Of a stretch of DNA of 64,000 bases, positions 36,468 to 46,202 are shown piece by piece; the stretch's first letter is position 1; every line of letters begins with the position of its first letter. Made by a program: the position numbers and the translations under genes. This DNA is from Fibrisoma montanum (GTDB taxonomy: Bacteria; Bacteroidota; Bacteroidia; Cytophagales; Spirosomataceae): NCBI RefSeq assembly GCF_003583365.1, contig NZ_QXED01000001.1, positions 186,001 through 250,000 of the forward strand, given 5' to 3'. The notes beneath the pieces are model-generated. The model was not told where the DNA came from and made no database searches. It saw only the letters and a program-made list of their open reading frames with translations.

Positions 36468-38099
36468 ATGAAACGCACACTGCCTGCTATTTTAACTATG
36501 CTAATCGGCCTGGCCGGTTGTTCTTCTAAAGAAAAAGCTGATCTACTCGTCACCAATGCGCTGGTTTACACAGCCGACTCGGCGTTTTCGACGGCCGACG
36601 CGTTTGTAGTCAGAGATGGTAAGTTTGTTGCCGTTGGATCGGCGAATGAACTTACCGGGAAATATGACGCCGACAGTACCGTCGATCTGGGCGGCAAGCC
36701 TGTCTACCCGGGTTTTTATGACCCCCACGCCCATTTTATGGGTCTTGGCCAGGTTCTCGACCAGGCCGATCTGGTCGGTGCAGCTTCCTACGACGAAGTG
36801 ATTGATCGCCTGAAAGCGTACGCGCAGAAACACCCCGACGCCCTGTGGATTACCGGTCGTGGGTGGGATCAGAACGATTGGCCTGATAAGCAATTTCCTA
36901 CCAAAGAGAAGTTAGACGCTGCTTTTCCAAACATTCCGGTTGCTTTGACGCGGGTTGACGGCCACGCCCTGCTGGTTAATACCAAGGCTTTGCGACTGGC
37001 TCAGGTGACGGCGGGTTCACGCCTGAACGGGGGTGAGGTACTGCTGGCCAACAACGAACCTACGGGTGTGCTGGTCGATAATGCCATGAACCTCGTCAAA
37101 CGAGTGATCCCAAAACCTACTGAAGAAGACCGGGAGCGGATGTTGCTGGCAGCTCAAAAGGTATGCTTATCCCAGGGGCTGACCTCGGTGTCGGATGCCG
37201 GCCTGAACCGCCCGGACATTGAACTGATCGAACGGCTCCAGAAAGAAGGTAAGCTTAAAATCCGTGACTACGTCATGATCAGCCTCGGTGAGCCAAACCT
37301 GGAATACTACCTCAAACGCGGCCCTTTCCAGACGGACCGGCTGACGGTGCAGTCCTTTAAACTCTACGCGGATGGCGCGTTGGGATCGCGGGGGGCCTGC
37401 TTGCGCCGTCCTTACAGCGACCGCCCCGAAACCGCCGGTTTTCTGCTGTTAAGCCCGAAAGAACTGGAACGTATTCTGACGCTGTTGGCCAATAGCAAAT
37501 TTCAGGCGAATACCCACTGCATCGGCGATTCGGCCAACCATCTGATTCTGGACTTGTACGGTACGTTATTGAAAACGAAGAACGACCGACGCTGGCGCAT
37601 CGAACACGCGCAGGTAGTGTCGCCGGACGATATTGTCAAGTTTGGTCAGTATTCGGTGATTCCGTCGATCCAACCCACGCACGCTACGTCGGATATGTAC
37701 TGGGCGGGTGACCGTCTGGGGCCAGTGCGCGTGAAAGGAGCCTATGCGTTCAACGACCTGATGAAACAAAACGGGTATCTTATTGCCGGCAGCGATTTCC
37801 CGGTGGAGGCCGTAAACCCGCTGTTTGGGTTCCACTCGGCTGTTGCCCGGCAGGACGATAAGGGTTTCCCGGCCGGCGGGTATCAGATGGAAAACGCCCT
37901 GGACCGGCGGTCGGCGCTACTGTCGATGACCCGTTGGGCAGCCTACGCCAATTTTGAGGACAAGCTGCGGGGGAGCATCGAACCGGGCAAACAGGCCGAC
38001 TTTGTGGTACTGGAGCAGGACATCATGAAAGCACCGAATCCGCAGTTACGTACGGTAAAAGTACAACAGACCTGGATTGGCGGGGAGCGGCTTTTCTGA
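36468..38099 (+). CDS. amidohydrolase-family lipoprotein (YtcJ-type)
   Basis: A 543-residue metal-dependent hydrolase of the amidohydrolase 3 group. A lipobox (LAGC, Cys18) anchors it to a membrane. Metal-site motifs are visible: DPHAHFMG (HxH), THCIGDSA, RIEHAQVV and the late Asp in GSDFPVEAVNP. The N-terminal beta-sandwich opens ADLLVTNALVYTADSAF and the C-terminal end returns to it (GSIEPGKQADFVVLEQD). Members hydrolyse diverse amides; the substrate is unknown. The stop codon overlaps the first codon of the decayed Rpn-like reading frame that follows. Confidence 0.92.
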   Translation: MKRTLPAILTMLIGLAGCSSKEKADLLVTNALVYTADSAFSTADAFVVRDGKFVAVGSANELTGKYDADSTVDLGGKPVYPGFYDPHAHFMGLGQVLDQADLVGAASYDEVIDRLKAYAQKHPDALWITGRGWDQNDWPDKQFPTKEKLDAAFPNIPVALTRVDGHALLVNTKALRLAQVTAGSRLNGGEVLLANNEPTGVLVDNAMNLVKRVIPKPTEEDRERMLLAAQKVCLSQGLTSVSDAGLNRPDIELIERLQKEGKLKIRDYVMISLGEPNLEYYLKRGPFQTDRLTVQSFKLYADGALGSRGACLRRPYSDRPETAGFLLLSPKELERILTLLANSKFQANTHCIGDSANHLILDLYGTLLKTKNDRRWRIEHAQVVSPDDIVKFGQYSVIPSIQPTHATSDMYWAGDRLGPVRVKGAYAFNDLMKQNGYLIAGSDFPVEAVNPLFGFHSAVARQDDKGFPAGGYQMENALDRRSALLSMTRWAAYANFEDKLRGSIEPGKQADFVVLEQDIMKAPNPQLRTVKVQQTWIGGERLF

Positions 38100-38658
38100 T
38101 CAAGTCCAAGACTATAGATAATCCGCACGACAAATTTTTCAAGGAAACGTTCTCGCGGCCGACAATTCTGACTGATTTTCTGCAAGCCTACCTGCCAATT
38201 GAAATAAGCGAAGCCATCAATACGAGTTCGTTACGGCGTGAAGCTGATTCCCACACGGATGAAGCGTTAAGTGAGCATTTTGCCAACCTGGTCTTTTCGG
38301 CTACGTATTGTACTGTTCCCATAAAAACAACTCTGCTGTTTGAGCATAAAAGTTACCCTGAGTCTTACGTTCACTTTCAATTGAACCAGTATCTGCTGAA
38401 CATCTGGCAGCACTAGCTTAAGCAGAAACAGTCGCTTACGCCGGTGTTACCCATACTCGTTTATCACGGTAACAGGTGATGGCAGAAGAAACCGTTCGCT
38501 GCTTATTTTGAGGATGTCAGTCAGAACCTGCTGCCGTTCACACCCGTTTTTGACTACGTGGTGGTTGATCTGTCGAACATCGACGAGCAGTTGCCAGAAC
38601 TAAAACAAATTACGCCCGTTTAACCATCCTGTTGTTACAGTACAGTCGTCGTTTAAAT
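38099..38658 (+). pseudogene. Rpn/PD-(D/E)XK transposase-like gene, decayed N-terminal part
   Basis: Reading from 38099 gives IKSKTIDNPHDKFFKETFSR, then LTDFLQAYLP, TLLFEHKSYP with YVHFQLNQYLLNIW, PVLPILVYHG and KPFAAYF, the signature of the Rpn/transposase_31 nuclease family. Two in-frame stops interrupt it: TAG at 38414 (in QH*LKQKQ) and TGA at 38477 (in NR*WQKKPF), each one C-to-T change from a sense codon (CAG, CGA). The frame then ends at TAA 38621, but shifting the frame restores ARLTILLLQYSRRL up to about 38655. There is no ATG; the first codon ATC overlaps the amidohydrolase stop. Family resemblance ends abruptly near 38658. Confidence 0.82.
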
Positions 38659-38679
38659 GGTAAAAAAACAGGCACCTAA

Positions 38680-39012
38680 TAGACTGATAAACTGATCTTC
38701 TCAAGCAGGAAGTGCATATGCCTCATTAACTCAGGGGGGTCTGATAATGAGACTTTGATTTATGAGACGACATGTTGAGAGCGCTTATTCAAGATTTAAC
38801 TCAGCCTGTGAGTCGTCAACCTGCTTCTTTTGAAATGGGGTTTAGTGAAACGCTTAAGATACCAATTTTCTACTTGAAGCTTTTCGTACTTTGGCCAGCT
38901 TACAATAGAAGCGGAACTACTCAATTGCCAAGAAACAACGATGATTATGCAACCTTCTATCGACTCATGCGTCATTGAGGAAATTAGTTGAATCTTTTTC
39001 AGGTTTCCCGCC
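38680..39012. other. non-coding stretch at the left end of the insertion
   Basis: About 330 bp with no credible gene. A 68-codon plus-strand frame at 38772-38978 shows no family resemblance. Base composition is AT-rich, like the following genes and unlike the amidohydrolase to the left. Confidence 0.4.
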
Positions 39013-40422
39013 ATGCTACTTCGACTATTCTTGCTTTGGGGGTCTTTTTTGCTGGCGACTGTTCCCAGCTTCTCCCAAAGCAGCCAGCTGCCTTATCGTC
39101 AGGTTTGCGATTCAATCATTGCCCGCTTTAACCGGGATGAGTTTAAAGCCATCTATCAACTAGCGGATACCTCATTTTCCAGGACTATTTCCGAAAACAA
39201 ACTAGTTACCTACCTGAAAAGTAATCGAAATAGTGGTAACATTATCCGGGTGGTTTCTCAGCAAGAAGCCAGGGGGGGCGTTTTGTATCACCTTGAGTTT
39301 GAGGTTAGAGATATGAATATGTTTCTAAAAGTAACACTGGAGGGAAAGTTTAGCAGCTTTGGTCTGTCTAGTGTTCCTGTTTCGTTATTCACGACCCCTC
39401 CCTCCATTGCCAGTAGCAACGCGCTCAAGACAGATCTGGATCAGGCGATTGATAGTTTAGTCCGCGACTACTTTCGTGATCCCAGAGCGGTTGGGCTTTC
39501 TATTGGCCTCATTAAAGACGGAAGACCCTTTATGTACCATTATGGAGAAATCAAAAAAGAAAGCGGTAAGCTCCCCACTCCATTAACTGGTTATGAAATC
39601 GGTTCTGTGACCAAGACGTTTACAGCTCTCTTGTTAGCCCAGGCTGTGACCGAAAAGAAGGTTACTCTAGCTGACGACATTCGACGTTATCTGCCGAGTG
39701 ATTATCCTAATTTACAGTTTGGCAACCAGCCAGTTACCTTGCAGGATTTAGCTAACCATACCGCCCGCCTACCACCCATGCCACCCAATATTGGTGATCA
39801 ACCAGGCTACAATCCTTCCACTCCAGAGGCCAACTATGATTCCAGCTTGTTTTATGGAGCTCTTCACGCTGTAACGCTTGATACGTTGCCGGGCTACAAA
39901 TTTGACTATTCTAACTGGGGTATGGCCATCCTAGGGCATATTGTGGAGCGGGTCTATCACCGGCCGTATGATCAATTACTGAAGCAATACATTACCTTAC
40001 CATTAGGCATGAATCAAACGAGCTACCACCAAGTTGATGAAGACAAAAAACGAATGGCCTTACCCTACACCGAGAATGGGAAAGAGTTTTCATTTCAGGC
40101 TGAAAGTTTCCTGGGGCCCGCTGGCGATATTCACTCCAATTTAGCCGATATGATGCGCTACCTCCAAGCCCAGATTTCGGAAAAAGACCCGGCTATACGC
40201 TTAACGCATCAGCCCACGCGTAACAACATCGGTCTTGGCTGGGGTGTACGCAATACGGGCTCCTACTGGGATATTCAGCATAATGGCAGTACACCTGGGT
40301 TTACGACCCATATTTCGGCTTTTCCCGAGTTGGGTAATGGCTGCGTGATCTTAGCTAACAGTAAAGCAAACATGGGTAAATTAATTCTGGGTACGCAGGC
40401 TATTCTCAAACAAAAAAAATAA
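39013..40422 (+). CDS. serine hydrolase, class C beta-lactamase fold, with N-terminal DUF3887-like domain
   Basis: A 469-residue secreted protein (signal peptide about residues 1-21, cut near SFSQ). Residues about 25-125 resemble the small DUF3887 domain often found in front of secreted serine hydrolases. The beta-lactamase/PBP4-type domain shows S-x-x-K at Ser198-Lys201 (SVTK), Y-x-N at Tyr299 (YSN) and HNG at 423-425 in place of KTG. It may be a D-Ala-type peptidase, esterase or beta-lactamase relative; the substrate cannot be told. Codon use is AT-rich (many TTA, AAA) compared with the flanking host genes. Confidence 0.85.
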   Translation: MLLRLFLLWGSFLLATVPSFSQSSQLPYRQVCDSIIARFNRDEFKAIYQLADTSFSRTISENKLVTYLKSNRNSGNIIRVVSQQEARGGVLYHLEFEVRDMNMFLKVTLEGKFSSFGLSSVPVSLFTTPPSIASSNALKTDLDQAIDSLVRDYFRDPRAVGLSIGLIKDGRPFMYHYGEIKKESGKLPTPLTGYEIGSVTKTFTALLLAQAVTEKKVTLADDIRRYLPSDYPNLQFGNQPVTLQDLANHTARLPPMPPNIGDQPGYNPSTPEANYDSSLFYGALHAVTLDTLPGYKFDYSNWGMAILGHIVERVYHRPYDQLLKQYITLPLGMNQTSYHQVDEDKKRMALPYTENGKEFSFQAESFLGPAGDIHSNLADMMRYLQAQISEKDPAIRLTHQPTRNNIGLGWGVRNTGSYWDIQHNGSTPGFTTHISAFPELGNGCVILANSKANMGKLILGTQAILKQKK

Positions 40423-40600
40423 TATATGTGTCGCTTAAAACGCTCATACTTGAGACGAAGATGTCCTTAACGAACTTGTATACCATTCATGGCAGGCTAG
40501 TGTATTCATGCTGAGCGTGTTCTGTTTGGGGCGGCAACTTGCTTGAACGTATCAAGTTTTACTTAGTCTTATAGCAGGCTGATAATCGTTACCTTTCGGA

Positions 40601-41725
40601 ATGGAAGTGTTTAAGCAATACCCAGAACTACTTCGTCTGGTTAAACAGCAGATTCAGCAAGCTCAAGTTAAAATAGCTACCTCCGCGAACCAACAACTCT
40701 TACTGTCTTACTGGCAAGTGGGGAGTTTAATCCTGTTTTTTCAACAGAAACAGGGATGGGGGGCCAAAATAATTGATCGCCTTTCGGCTGATATTCGCCA
40801 AGCTTACCCAGGAATTGAGGGTTTTTCGACTCGTAACCTTGGCTACATGAAGAAATTTGTGGTGGCTAATCTGCCCTTAATTTTGCAACATCCTGTTGCA
40901 AAATTACCTGAAGCCTCTCAGGAGGACGTTGATATAGCTCCCATTGTAGAAAATGCAGAAAACGTCGAGCAGTTATTTATGCACTCGGTAGTGTCAAAAA
41001 TCACATGGTCACACCATATTATTTTGCTCGATAAAGTTAAAGATGCAGGGCAGCGCCTTTGGTACATCGAACAGACGTTGAGGGGGAGTTGGGGCCGAAA
41101 CGTACTTCGCCATCAAATTGAGATGGATTTGTATGAGCGCCAAGTAAAGACGCCTAAACTGACTAATTTTGAGTATACTCTGGCCAAGCCTCATTCTGAT
41201 CTGGCCACGCAGCTATTGAAAGACCCCTATATCTTCGACTTTGTGGTGGCCACAGCCAAGGCCAACGAGCGCGATGTAGAACGTCAGTTAGTTCAGCAGG
41301 TGAGTAGGTTTCTGCTGGAGTTAGGCCAAGGCTTTGCATTCGTAGGCCGCCAATATCCCTTAAAAGTAGGAGATGGAGAGTACTACATTGATTTACTTTT
41401 CTATCATATTCGGTTACGTTGTTACGTGGTCATCGAATTAAAAGCCAGAGACTTTGAGCCAGGGGATGCTGGTCAGATTAACTTTTACGTGAATGTGGTC
41501 AATGACTATCTGCGTACCAAAGATGATAATCCAACGATTGGTTTACTGTTATGTAAAGGCAAAGACCAGGCCTTGGCCGAATATGCGTTAGCTGGTATTA
41601 CCAATCCCTTAAGTGTCGCCGATTATCAGTTAACCAAAGCGGTACCTGACGAATTGAAATCGCAGCTCCCTTCCATTGAAGATTTGGAGCAGGAGTTAAA
41701 AAATGAAGGAGAGGGCTTAGAGTAA
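40601..41725 (+). CDS. YhcG-family PDDEXK nuclease (DUF1016)
   Basis: A 374-residue protein with the two-part YhcG layout: an N-terminal DUF1016 helical domain (LLSYWQVGSLILFFQQKQGWGAKII split over residues 35-60, STRNLGYMKKF, ITWSHHIILLDKVKD) and a C-terminal PD-(D/E)XK nuclease domain (FVGRQYPLKVGDGEYYIDLLFYH, then CYVVIELKA with the E-x-K pair). Members are common in mobile and defence-linked regions beside restriction genes. Here no restriction or modification genes are adjacent. It lies between the serine hydrolase and a serine recombinase in the AT-rich part of the insertion. Confidence 0.9.
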   Translation: MEVFKQYPELLRLVKQQIQQAQVKIATSANQQLLLSYWQVGSLILFFQQKQGWGAKIIDRLSADIRQAYPGIEGFSTRNLGYMKKFVVANLPLILQHPVAKLPEASQEDVDIAPIVENAENVEQLFMHSVVSKITWSHHIILLDKVKDAGQRLWYIEQTLRGSWGRNVLRHQIEMDLYERQVKTPKLTNFEYTLAKPHSDLATQLLKDPYIFDFVVATAKANERDVERQLVQQVSRFLLELGQGFAFVGRQYPLKVGDGEYYIDLLFYHIRLRCYVVIELKARDFEPGDAGQINFYVNVVNDYLRTKDDNPTIGLLLCKGKDQALAEYALAGITNPLSVADYQLTKAVPDELKSQLPSIEDLEQELKNEGEGLE

Positions 41726-41926
41726 CTGCCTCCGTAGGTTACAGATAAAGTTGAATAAGTACTAAAATCAGTGTCTCCTTAAACGATCTACCTGCTGATG
41801 AACTAGTTATTATTAGCTCTCCTCTCTATTTCAAAGCATACGCATGCAACCAGCTGATTATTAAGTGCATCTTCTCAGAAATACTCTTTATCTGTAAGCA
41901 TTTTTGCGACCGTTTCGCCTACCTTT

Positions 41927-42523
41927 ATGTTATTTGGCTATGCACGTGTATCCACGCAAGATCAAAATTTGGCCCTGCAATTGGATGACCTGAAAAAAGC
42001 AGGTTGTCAAAAAATATTTCAGGAAAAGGTATCTTCAGCTAAGGTACGACCACAACTTCAGAAGATGCTGGAGGTTCTACGAGAAGGCGACACGATCATC
42101 GTTTGGAAGCTGGATCGGTTAGGCCGGTCACTAAAAGAGCTTTTCACGTTGATCAATGACTTTCAAGCCAGAGACATTGGTTTTCGAAGTTTGAATGATG
42201 CCATCGACACTACTACCGCGCAAGGTCGATTAGTATTTAATCTTTTTGCCTCATTAGCCGAATTTGAACGAGATCTCATCCGCGAGCGCACTAAAGCGGG
42301 CTTGGCCGCAGCACGCGCTCGGGGCCGTGTGGGAGGCCGTCCCAAGGGTCTTACTCCGGAAGCGCAGGTAAAAGCACGAGCGGTCAAGACGATGTATACT
42401 AATAAACTGAACACGATTGCTGAGATTGGTCAGCTGTTTCATATAAGCCGAGCAACAGTGTATCGGTATCTAGCTTGGAAAGAAGAAAGTAAAGATTTAG
42501 TAGTGAGGGACATTGCTTCATAA
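41927..42523 (+). CDS. serine recombinase / resolvase
   Basis: A 198-residue small serine recombinase. The catalytic serine is Ser9 in GYARVSTQDQN; the arginine-bearing motifs follow (WKLDRLGRSLKEL, and EFERDLIRERTKAGLAAARARGR at the long E helix). The C-terminal helix-turn-helix (NTIAEIGQLFHISRATVYRYL) resembles Tn3-type resolvases and Hin-type invertases. It could resolve or invert DNA of its own element and is the only recombination gene in the insertion. Full length for the group. Confidence 0.93.
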   Translation: MLFGYARVSTQDQNLALQLDDLKKAGCQKIFQEKVSSAKVRPQLQKMLEVLREGDTIIVWKLDRLGRSLKELFTLINDFQARDIGFRSLNDAIDTTTAQGRLVFNLFASLAEFERDLIRERTKAGLAAARARGRVGGRPKGLTPEAQVKARAVKTMYTNKLNTIAEIGQLFHISRATVYRYLAWKEESKDLVVRDIAS

Positions 42524-42867
42524 AACGGGTGATAAAAGAGACGCTTTCCTAACAGTTAGTCTGCTACTATTGGCATAACCAAACAAAAAGGACGGGCCGC
42601 CACTGCGGCAAAATGCCAACCACAGCGGTGGACCGCCCGTATCTAAAAGGTGAACGATATTAGTTGATACAGGAAAGGTTGGCTGAAATATCACTACTTT
42701 TCACTGGCTCCCTTCAACGGGTTTAGGACGGTCTGCTTTCACGTATCTGCCTCCACTCGGTGCCAGTACCGCGTTTTGTATTGCAGAAACTGTGTTTCGT
42801 TTAGCTGCCAGGCAGGGCCTTACCCTGACCTTTGTAGCATAATAAATCGATAAAACCACAATGCGGT
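42524..42867. other. non-coding stretch with a branched inverted-repeat element
   Basis: About 340 bp without a gene, between the recombinase and the first aldo/keto reductase. At 42592-42640 an outer pair (ACGGGC/GCCCGT) encloses two small palindromes, GCCGC-CACT-GCGGC and CCAC-AGCG-GTGG, which could fold as a branched hairpin. It may be a terminator-like structure, a recombinase site or an element end. The rest should include the promoter of the aldo/keto reductase gene; base composition rises in GC from here on. Confidence 0.4.
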
Positions 42868-43860
42868 ATGAACAAGTTAGAAAAAGTAGCGCTCGGTAGT
42901 CAGGGTTTACAGGTCTCCGTACAGGGCTTGGGCTGTATGGGCATGTCTGACTTCCCCGGCGGCACTATATATGGTACACCCGACGAACTCGAAAGTATTG
43001 CCACGATTCACCGGGCGCTTGAACTCGGGGTAACCATGCTCGACACGGCAGATGTATACGGCCCCTTTACCAACGAGCAACTGGTCGGCAATGCCTTGGC
43101 GGGTAAACGTGACCAGGTCACGATCGCTACTAAGTTTGGTTTCGAGGTTGACGATGCGGGTAGCATTACCTACGCCTTTAATGGCCAGCCTGCTTACGTC
43201 CGAAAGTCCATTGAGCGATCATTGAGGAACCTCAAAACGGATTACATCGATCTGTACTACCTGCACCGGCTAGACCCCAACACGCCCATCGAAGATACCG
43301 TGGGCGCCATGGCTGAGCTGGTTCAGGAAGGAAAGGTCCGATACCTGGGCTTATCCGAAGTGCCTTCGGACATTATTCGTCGGGCACATGCCGTACATCC
43401 CATCACGGCCATCGAGAGCGAGTATTCGCTGTTTGATCGAGGAGTAGAGATAACGGGTGTGCTGGAAACAACGCGAGAACTGGGAATCGGCTTTGTGGGC
43501 TACTCGCCCCTGGGACGGGGTTTTCTGTCGGGGGCGATCAAATCGCCGGATGATTTCGAGCCGAACGATTCACGCCGGATGTTTCCCCGCTACCAGGGCG
43601 ACAACTTTTACAAGAACCTGGAGTTAGTGACTAAGCTGGAATCAATGGCCCAAACCAAGGGGGTTTCCGCTTCGCAACTGGCCCTGGCCTGGGTACTCGC
43701 TCAACATGTAGTGGCCATCCCTGGAACCAAAAGACGGACCAACCTGGAAGCCAATGTAGCCGCTGCCGCTATCACGTTGAGCCCCTCGGAACTCGATGAA
43801 CTCGATGCCATTCTGCCGGTGGGCAGCGTAGTGGGTTCCGCTTACCCCGTTTTCAGCTAA
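42868..43860 (+). CDS. aldo/keto reductase
   Basis: A 330-residue NADPH-dependent TIM-barrel reductase. The catalytic tetrad is visible as Asp and Tyr in MLDTADVYGPFTNEQLVG, Lys in VTIATKFGF and His in LYYLHRLDP. The C-terminal cofactor segment (VVAIPGTKRRTNLEANVAA) is typical. It resembles the YajO/IolS-like plant and bacterial group; substrate unknown. It is followed 89 bp later by an AraC-type regulator and then by a second reductase of the same superfamily, so it is probably induced by that regulator. Confidence 0.93.
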   Translation: MNKLEKVALGSQGLQVSVQGLGCMGMSDFPGGTIYGTPDELESIATIHRALELGVTMLDTADVYGPFTNEQLVGNALAGKRDQVTIATKFGFEVDDAGSITYAFNGQPAYVRKSIERSLRNLKTDYIDLYYLHRLDPNTPIEDTVGAMAELVQEGKVRYLGLSEVPSDIIRRAHAVHPITAIESEYSLFDRGVEITGVLETTRELGIGFVGYSPLGRGFLSGAIKSPDDFEPNDSRRMFPRYQGDNFYKNLELVTKLESMAQTKGVSASQLALAWVLAQHVVAIPGTKRRTNLEANVAAAAITLSPSELDELDAILPVGSVVGSAYPVFS

Positions 43861-43949
43861 ACGATCAACGCCCGTTTCGGGCTGTCAGTGAAACCAGTTA
43901 GGAAATCTGACAACCCGAAACAGGCTTTGACCACAGGTATCAGGTACCG

Positions 43950-44897
43950 ATGAAACAAACGACCAACGACATTCAGACGCTACACACCGTCACTGAGTAT
44001 ACCCGGTTCTACGGCCTGCCCGCCCCCGCCCATCCGTTGCTGACCCTGATTGATTTGAAAGCGGCTAACCAACAGGCGGTGGCCCGTGGCGATAAGAGTG
44101 TACTCAAACCGGTAGTTCTACAGCTTTACACCATTTTTTTAAAGCGAAACCTGAACGGATTATTATATTACGGTCATCGCCCCTACGATTTTAGGGAGGG
44201 GGTCATGGGTTTTTCAGCACCCGGCCAGGTATTCGCGGTCGATCCGTCCCTGGACACCACCCAAGTGACGGGCTGGATGCTGGTGTTTCACCCGGACCTG
44301 CTGCGGAAATATCCGGTAGGCAAACGAATAGGCAGTTACGGCTTTTTCTCCTATGCCGTGCATGAAGCGCTTCACTTATCAGAACAGGAAGAAGTTCAGC
44401 TTGGCCGATTGCTCGACAACCTGCGGGCGGAGTGCCAACGACCGATTGATGCTTTCAGTCAGGATGTACTGGTAGGCCAGGTTGAGTTGCTGTTGACCTA
44501 CGCCGACCGGTTTTATACCCGGCAGTTTGTTACCCGGCGTTCCCTCGAACACGACCGTGACGAAGGATCGGTATTGAGCCGCTTCGAGACCGCGCTGAGG
44601 GACTATTTCGCGCAGGAGGCTGACCAGCCTTTACCAACCGTTCAGTTCTTCGCCGATCAACTGAACGTATCTCCCGCCTATTTGAGCGATCTGCTTCGCG
44701 TACTGACCGGGATGAACACGCAGCAGCATATTCACCACGCCCTAATCGAAAAAGCCAAACGATTGCTGCTGACAACGTCTCTGTCGGTCAACGAAACGGC
44801 CTTTCAGCTGGGCTTTGAATACCCGCAGTATTTCAGCCGCCTGTTCAAAAGCAAAACGGGTCTCAGCCCAGTGGCCTTTCGCTTCTCGGCCCAATAG
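43950..44897 (+). CDS. AraC-family transcriptional regulator
   Basis: A 315-residue regulator with an N-terminal cupin-like sensing domain and a C-terminal pair of helix-turn-helix motifs (TVQFFADQLNVSPAYLSDLLRVLTG and LSVNETAFQLGFEYPQYFSRLFKSKTGLSP). The FEYPQYFSRLFK segment is the conserved second HTH. It lies between two aldo/keto reductase genes on the same strand and is a good candidate to control both. Confidence 0.93.
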   Translation: MKQTTNDIQTLHTVTEYTRFYGLPAPAHPLLTLIDLKAANQQAVARGDKSVLKPVVLQLYTIFLKRNLNGLLYYGHRPYDFREGVMGFSAPGQVFAVDPSLDTTQVTGWMLVFHPDLLRKYPVGKRIGSYGFFSYAVHEALHLSEQEEVQLGRLLDNLRAECQRPIDAFSQDVLVGQVELLLTYADRFYTRQFVTRRSLEHDRDEGSVLSRFETALRDYFAQEADQPLPTVQFFADQLNVSPAYLSDLLRVLTGMNTQQHIHHALIEKAKRLLLTTSLSVNETAFQLGFEYPQYFSRLFKSKTGLSPVAFRFSAQ

Positions 44898-44936
44898 CGA
44901 CTCCGTCCAACTTTTTAGGCCATACCCCCCCCTACA

Positions 44937-45971
44937 ATGACACTGACTGATTATCGGACACTGGGCCGCTCCGGCCTTGCGGTGAGTCCCTTATCCCTGG
45001 GCACCATGACCTTTGGTAACCCGGCCTGGGGATCGCCTGACGACACCTCCCAACGGATCTTTAATGAGTACATCGATGCCGGGGGTAACTTGATCGACAC
45101 TGCCGACGTCTATTCGGGTGGCCGCAGTGAAGAACTCGTTGGTAGGTTTATCGCCGACCGAAACTTACGTGACCGGGTAGTGTTGGCTACCAAATTTGGC
45201 TTCAACACGCAACCGGGCAACCCCCACGCGGGGGGCAACGGGCGCAAGCATGTTCACCAGGCTCTCGAAAGCTCCCTGCGTCGGCTGAAGACGGACTACG
45301 TGGACCTCTACTGGCTGCACGTCTGGGATATGGTAACGCCCGTGGAAGAGGTTTTGCAAACGCTGGGTGCGCTGGTACAGGCGGGTAAGATCCGTTACTT
45401 CGGCTTCTCGGACATGCCCGCCTGGTACACGACCAAAGCGGCTACGTTGGCCGCCCTTCATCAGGTACCCGGCCCCATTGCTATGCAGATGGAGTACTCA
45501 CTGGTGGAGCGCATGGTGGAGCAGGAGCACATTGCCGCCGGTCGCGAATGTGGCCTGAGCCTGTTGCCCTGGAGTCCGCTGGCCGCTGGCTTTCTGGCGG
45601 GCAAGTACCAGCGGACCGATGCCGGTGCCAGTGGGCAGGGACGACTAAGCGGCACGAATCCGTTCGGTACGTCAAAATTCACCGACCGAAACTGGCAAAT
45701 TCTGGATGGGCTTCGTACCGTGGCCGGGCAACTTGACGCCCCCCTGGCTTCTGTGGCGCTGGCCTGGCTGCTAGCGCAACCGGGGGTTACCGCGCCGATC
45801 ATAGGTGCCCGCCAAATTGAGCAGCTTCGGGACAATCTGTCTGCACTCACAATCCAGTTCACGGTGGACCAATTGGCGGTCTTGGAGTCCGTTTCCAAAC
45901 CAAACCTGTTTTTTACGCCAGGTCTAAAAAAGATGATCTTCGGAGGAGAATCAGTTCAGGCCTGGCCGTGA
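44937..45971 (+). CDS. aldo/keto reductase
   Basis: A 344-residue NADPH-dependent reductase. Tetrad residues are in LIDTADVYSGGRSEELVG, VVLATKFGF and LYWLHVWD. The C-terminal cofactor-binding part (GVTAPIIGARQIEQLRDNLSAL) is typical of the group. It starts 39 bp after the AraC gene and differs clearly in sequence from the other reductase, so the pair is not a recent duplication. Confidence 0.93.
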   Translation: MTLTDYRTLGRSGLAVSPLSLGTMTFGNPAWGSPDDTSQRIFNEYIDAGGNLIDTADVYSGGRSEELVGRFIADRNLRDRVVLATKFGFNTQPGNPHAGGNGRKHVHQALESSLRRLKTDYVDLYWLHVWDMVTPVEEVLQTLGALVQAGKIRYFGFSDMPAWYTTKAATLAALHQVPGPIAMQMEYSLVERMVEQEHIAAGRECGLSLLPWSPLAAGFLAGKYQRTDAGASGQGRLSGTNPFGTSKFTDRNWQILDGLRTVAGQLDAPLASVALAWLLAQPGVTAPIIGARQIEQLRDNLSALTIQFTVDQLAVLESVSKPNLFFTPGLKKMIFGGESVQAWP

Positions 45972-46202
45972 CGCAGAAGGTAGTGTAGCCAACCATTCGA
46001 TCAGGGTGCAGCGTATACGCTTTTTTCGGCATTTCTTCGCGATTCCAGGTACCTATCCAGCAACCCCGACATCTGGTGGCACAACCCGGCTGTAAGCAAC
46101 GCTGGTCCGAACGGACAGAACACCCGCGCAGCGGCGGGTGGAACGAAGGCCGGGGCCGCTCGGCAATGCCCGGTAAAAATGCGTTTAATCAACTAAAAAT
46201 CT

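Noticed and set aside
38772-38978. 68-codon frame in the AT-rich left end of the insertion
   Set aside because: No start context, motif or coding pattern; kept as non-coding.
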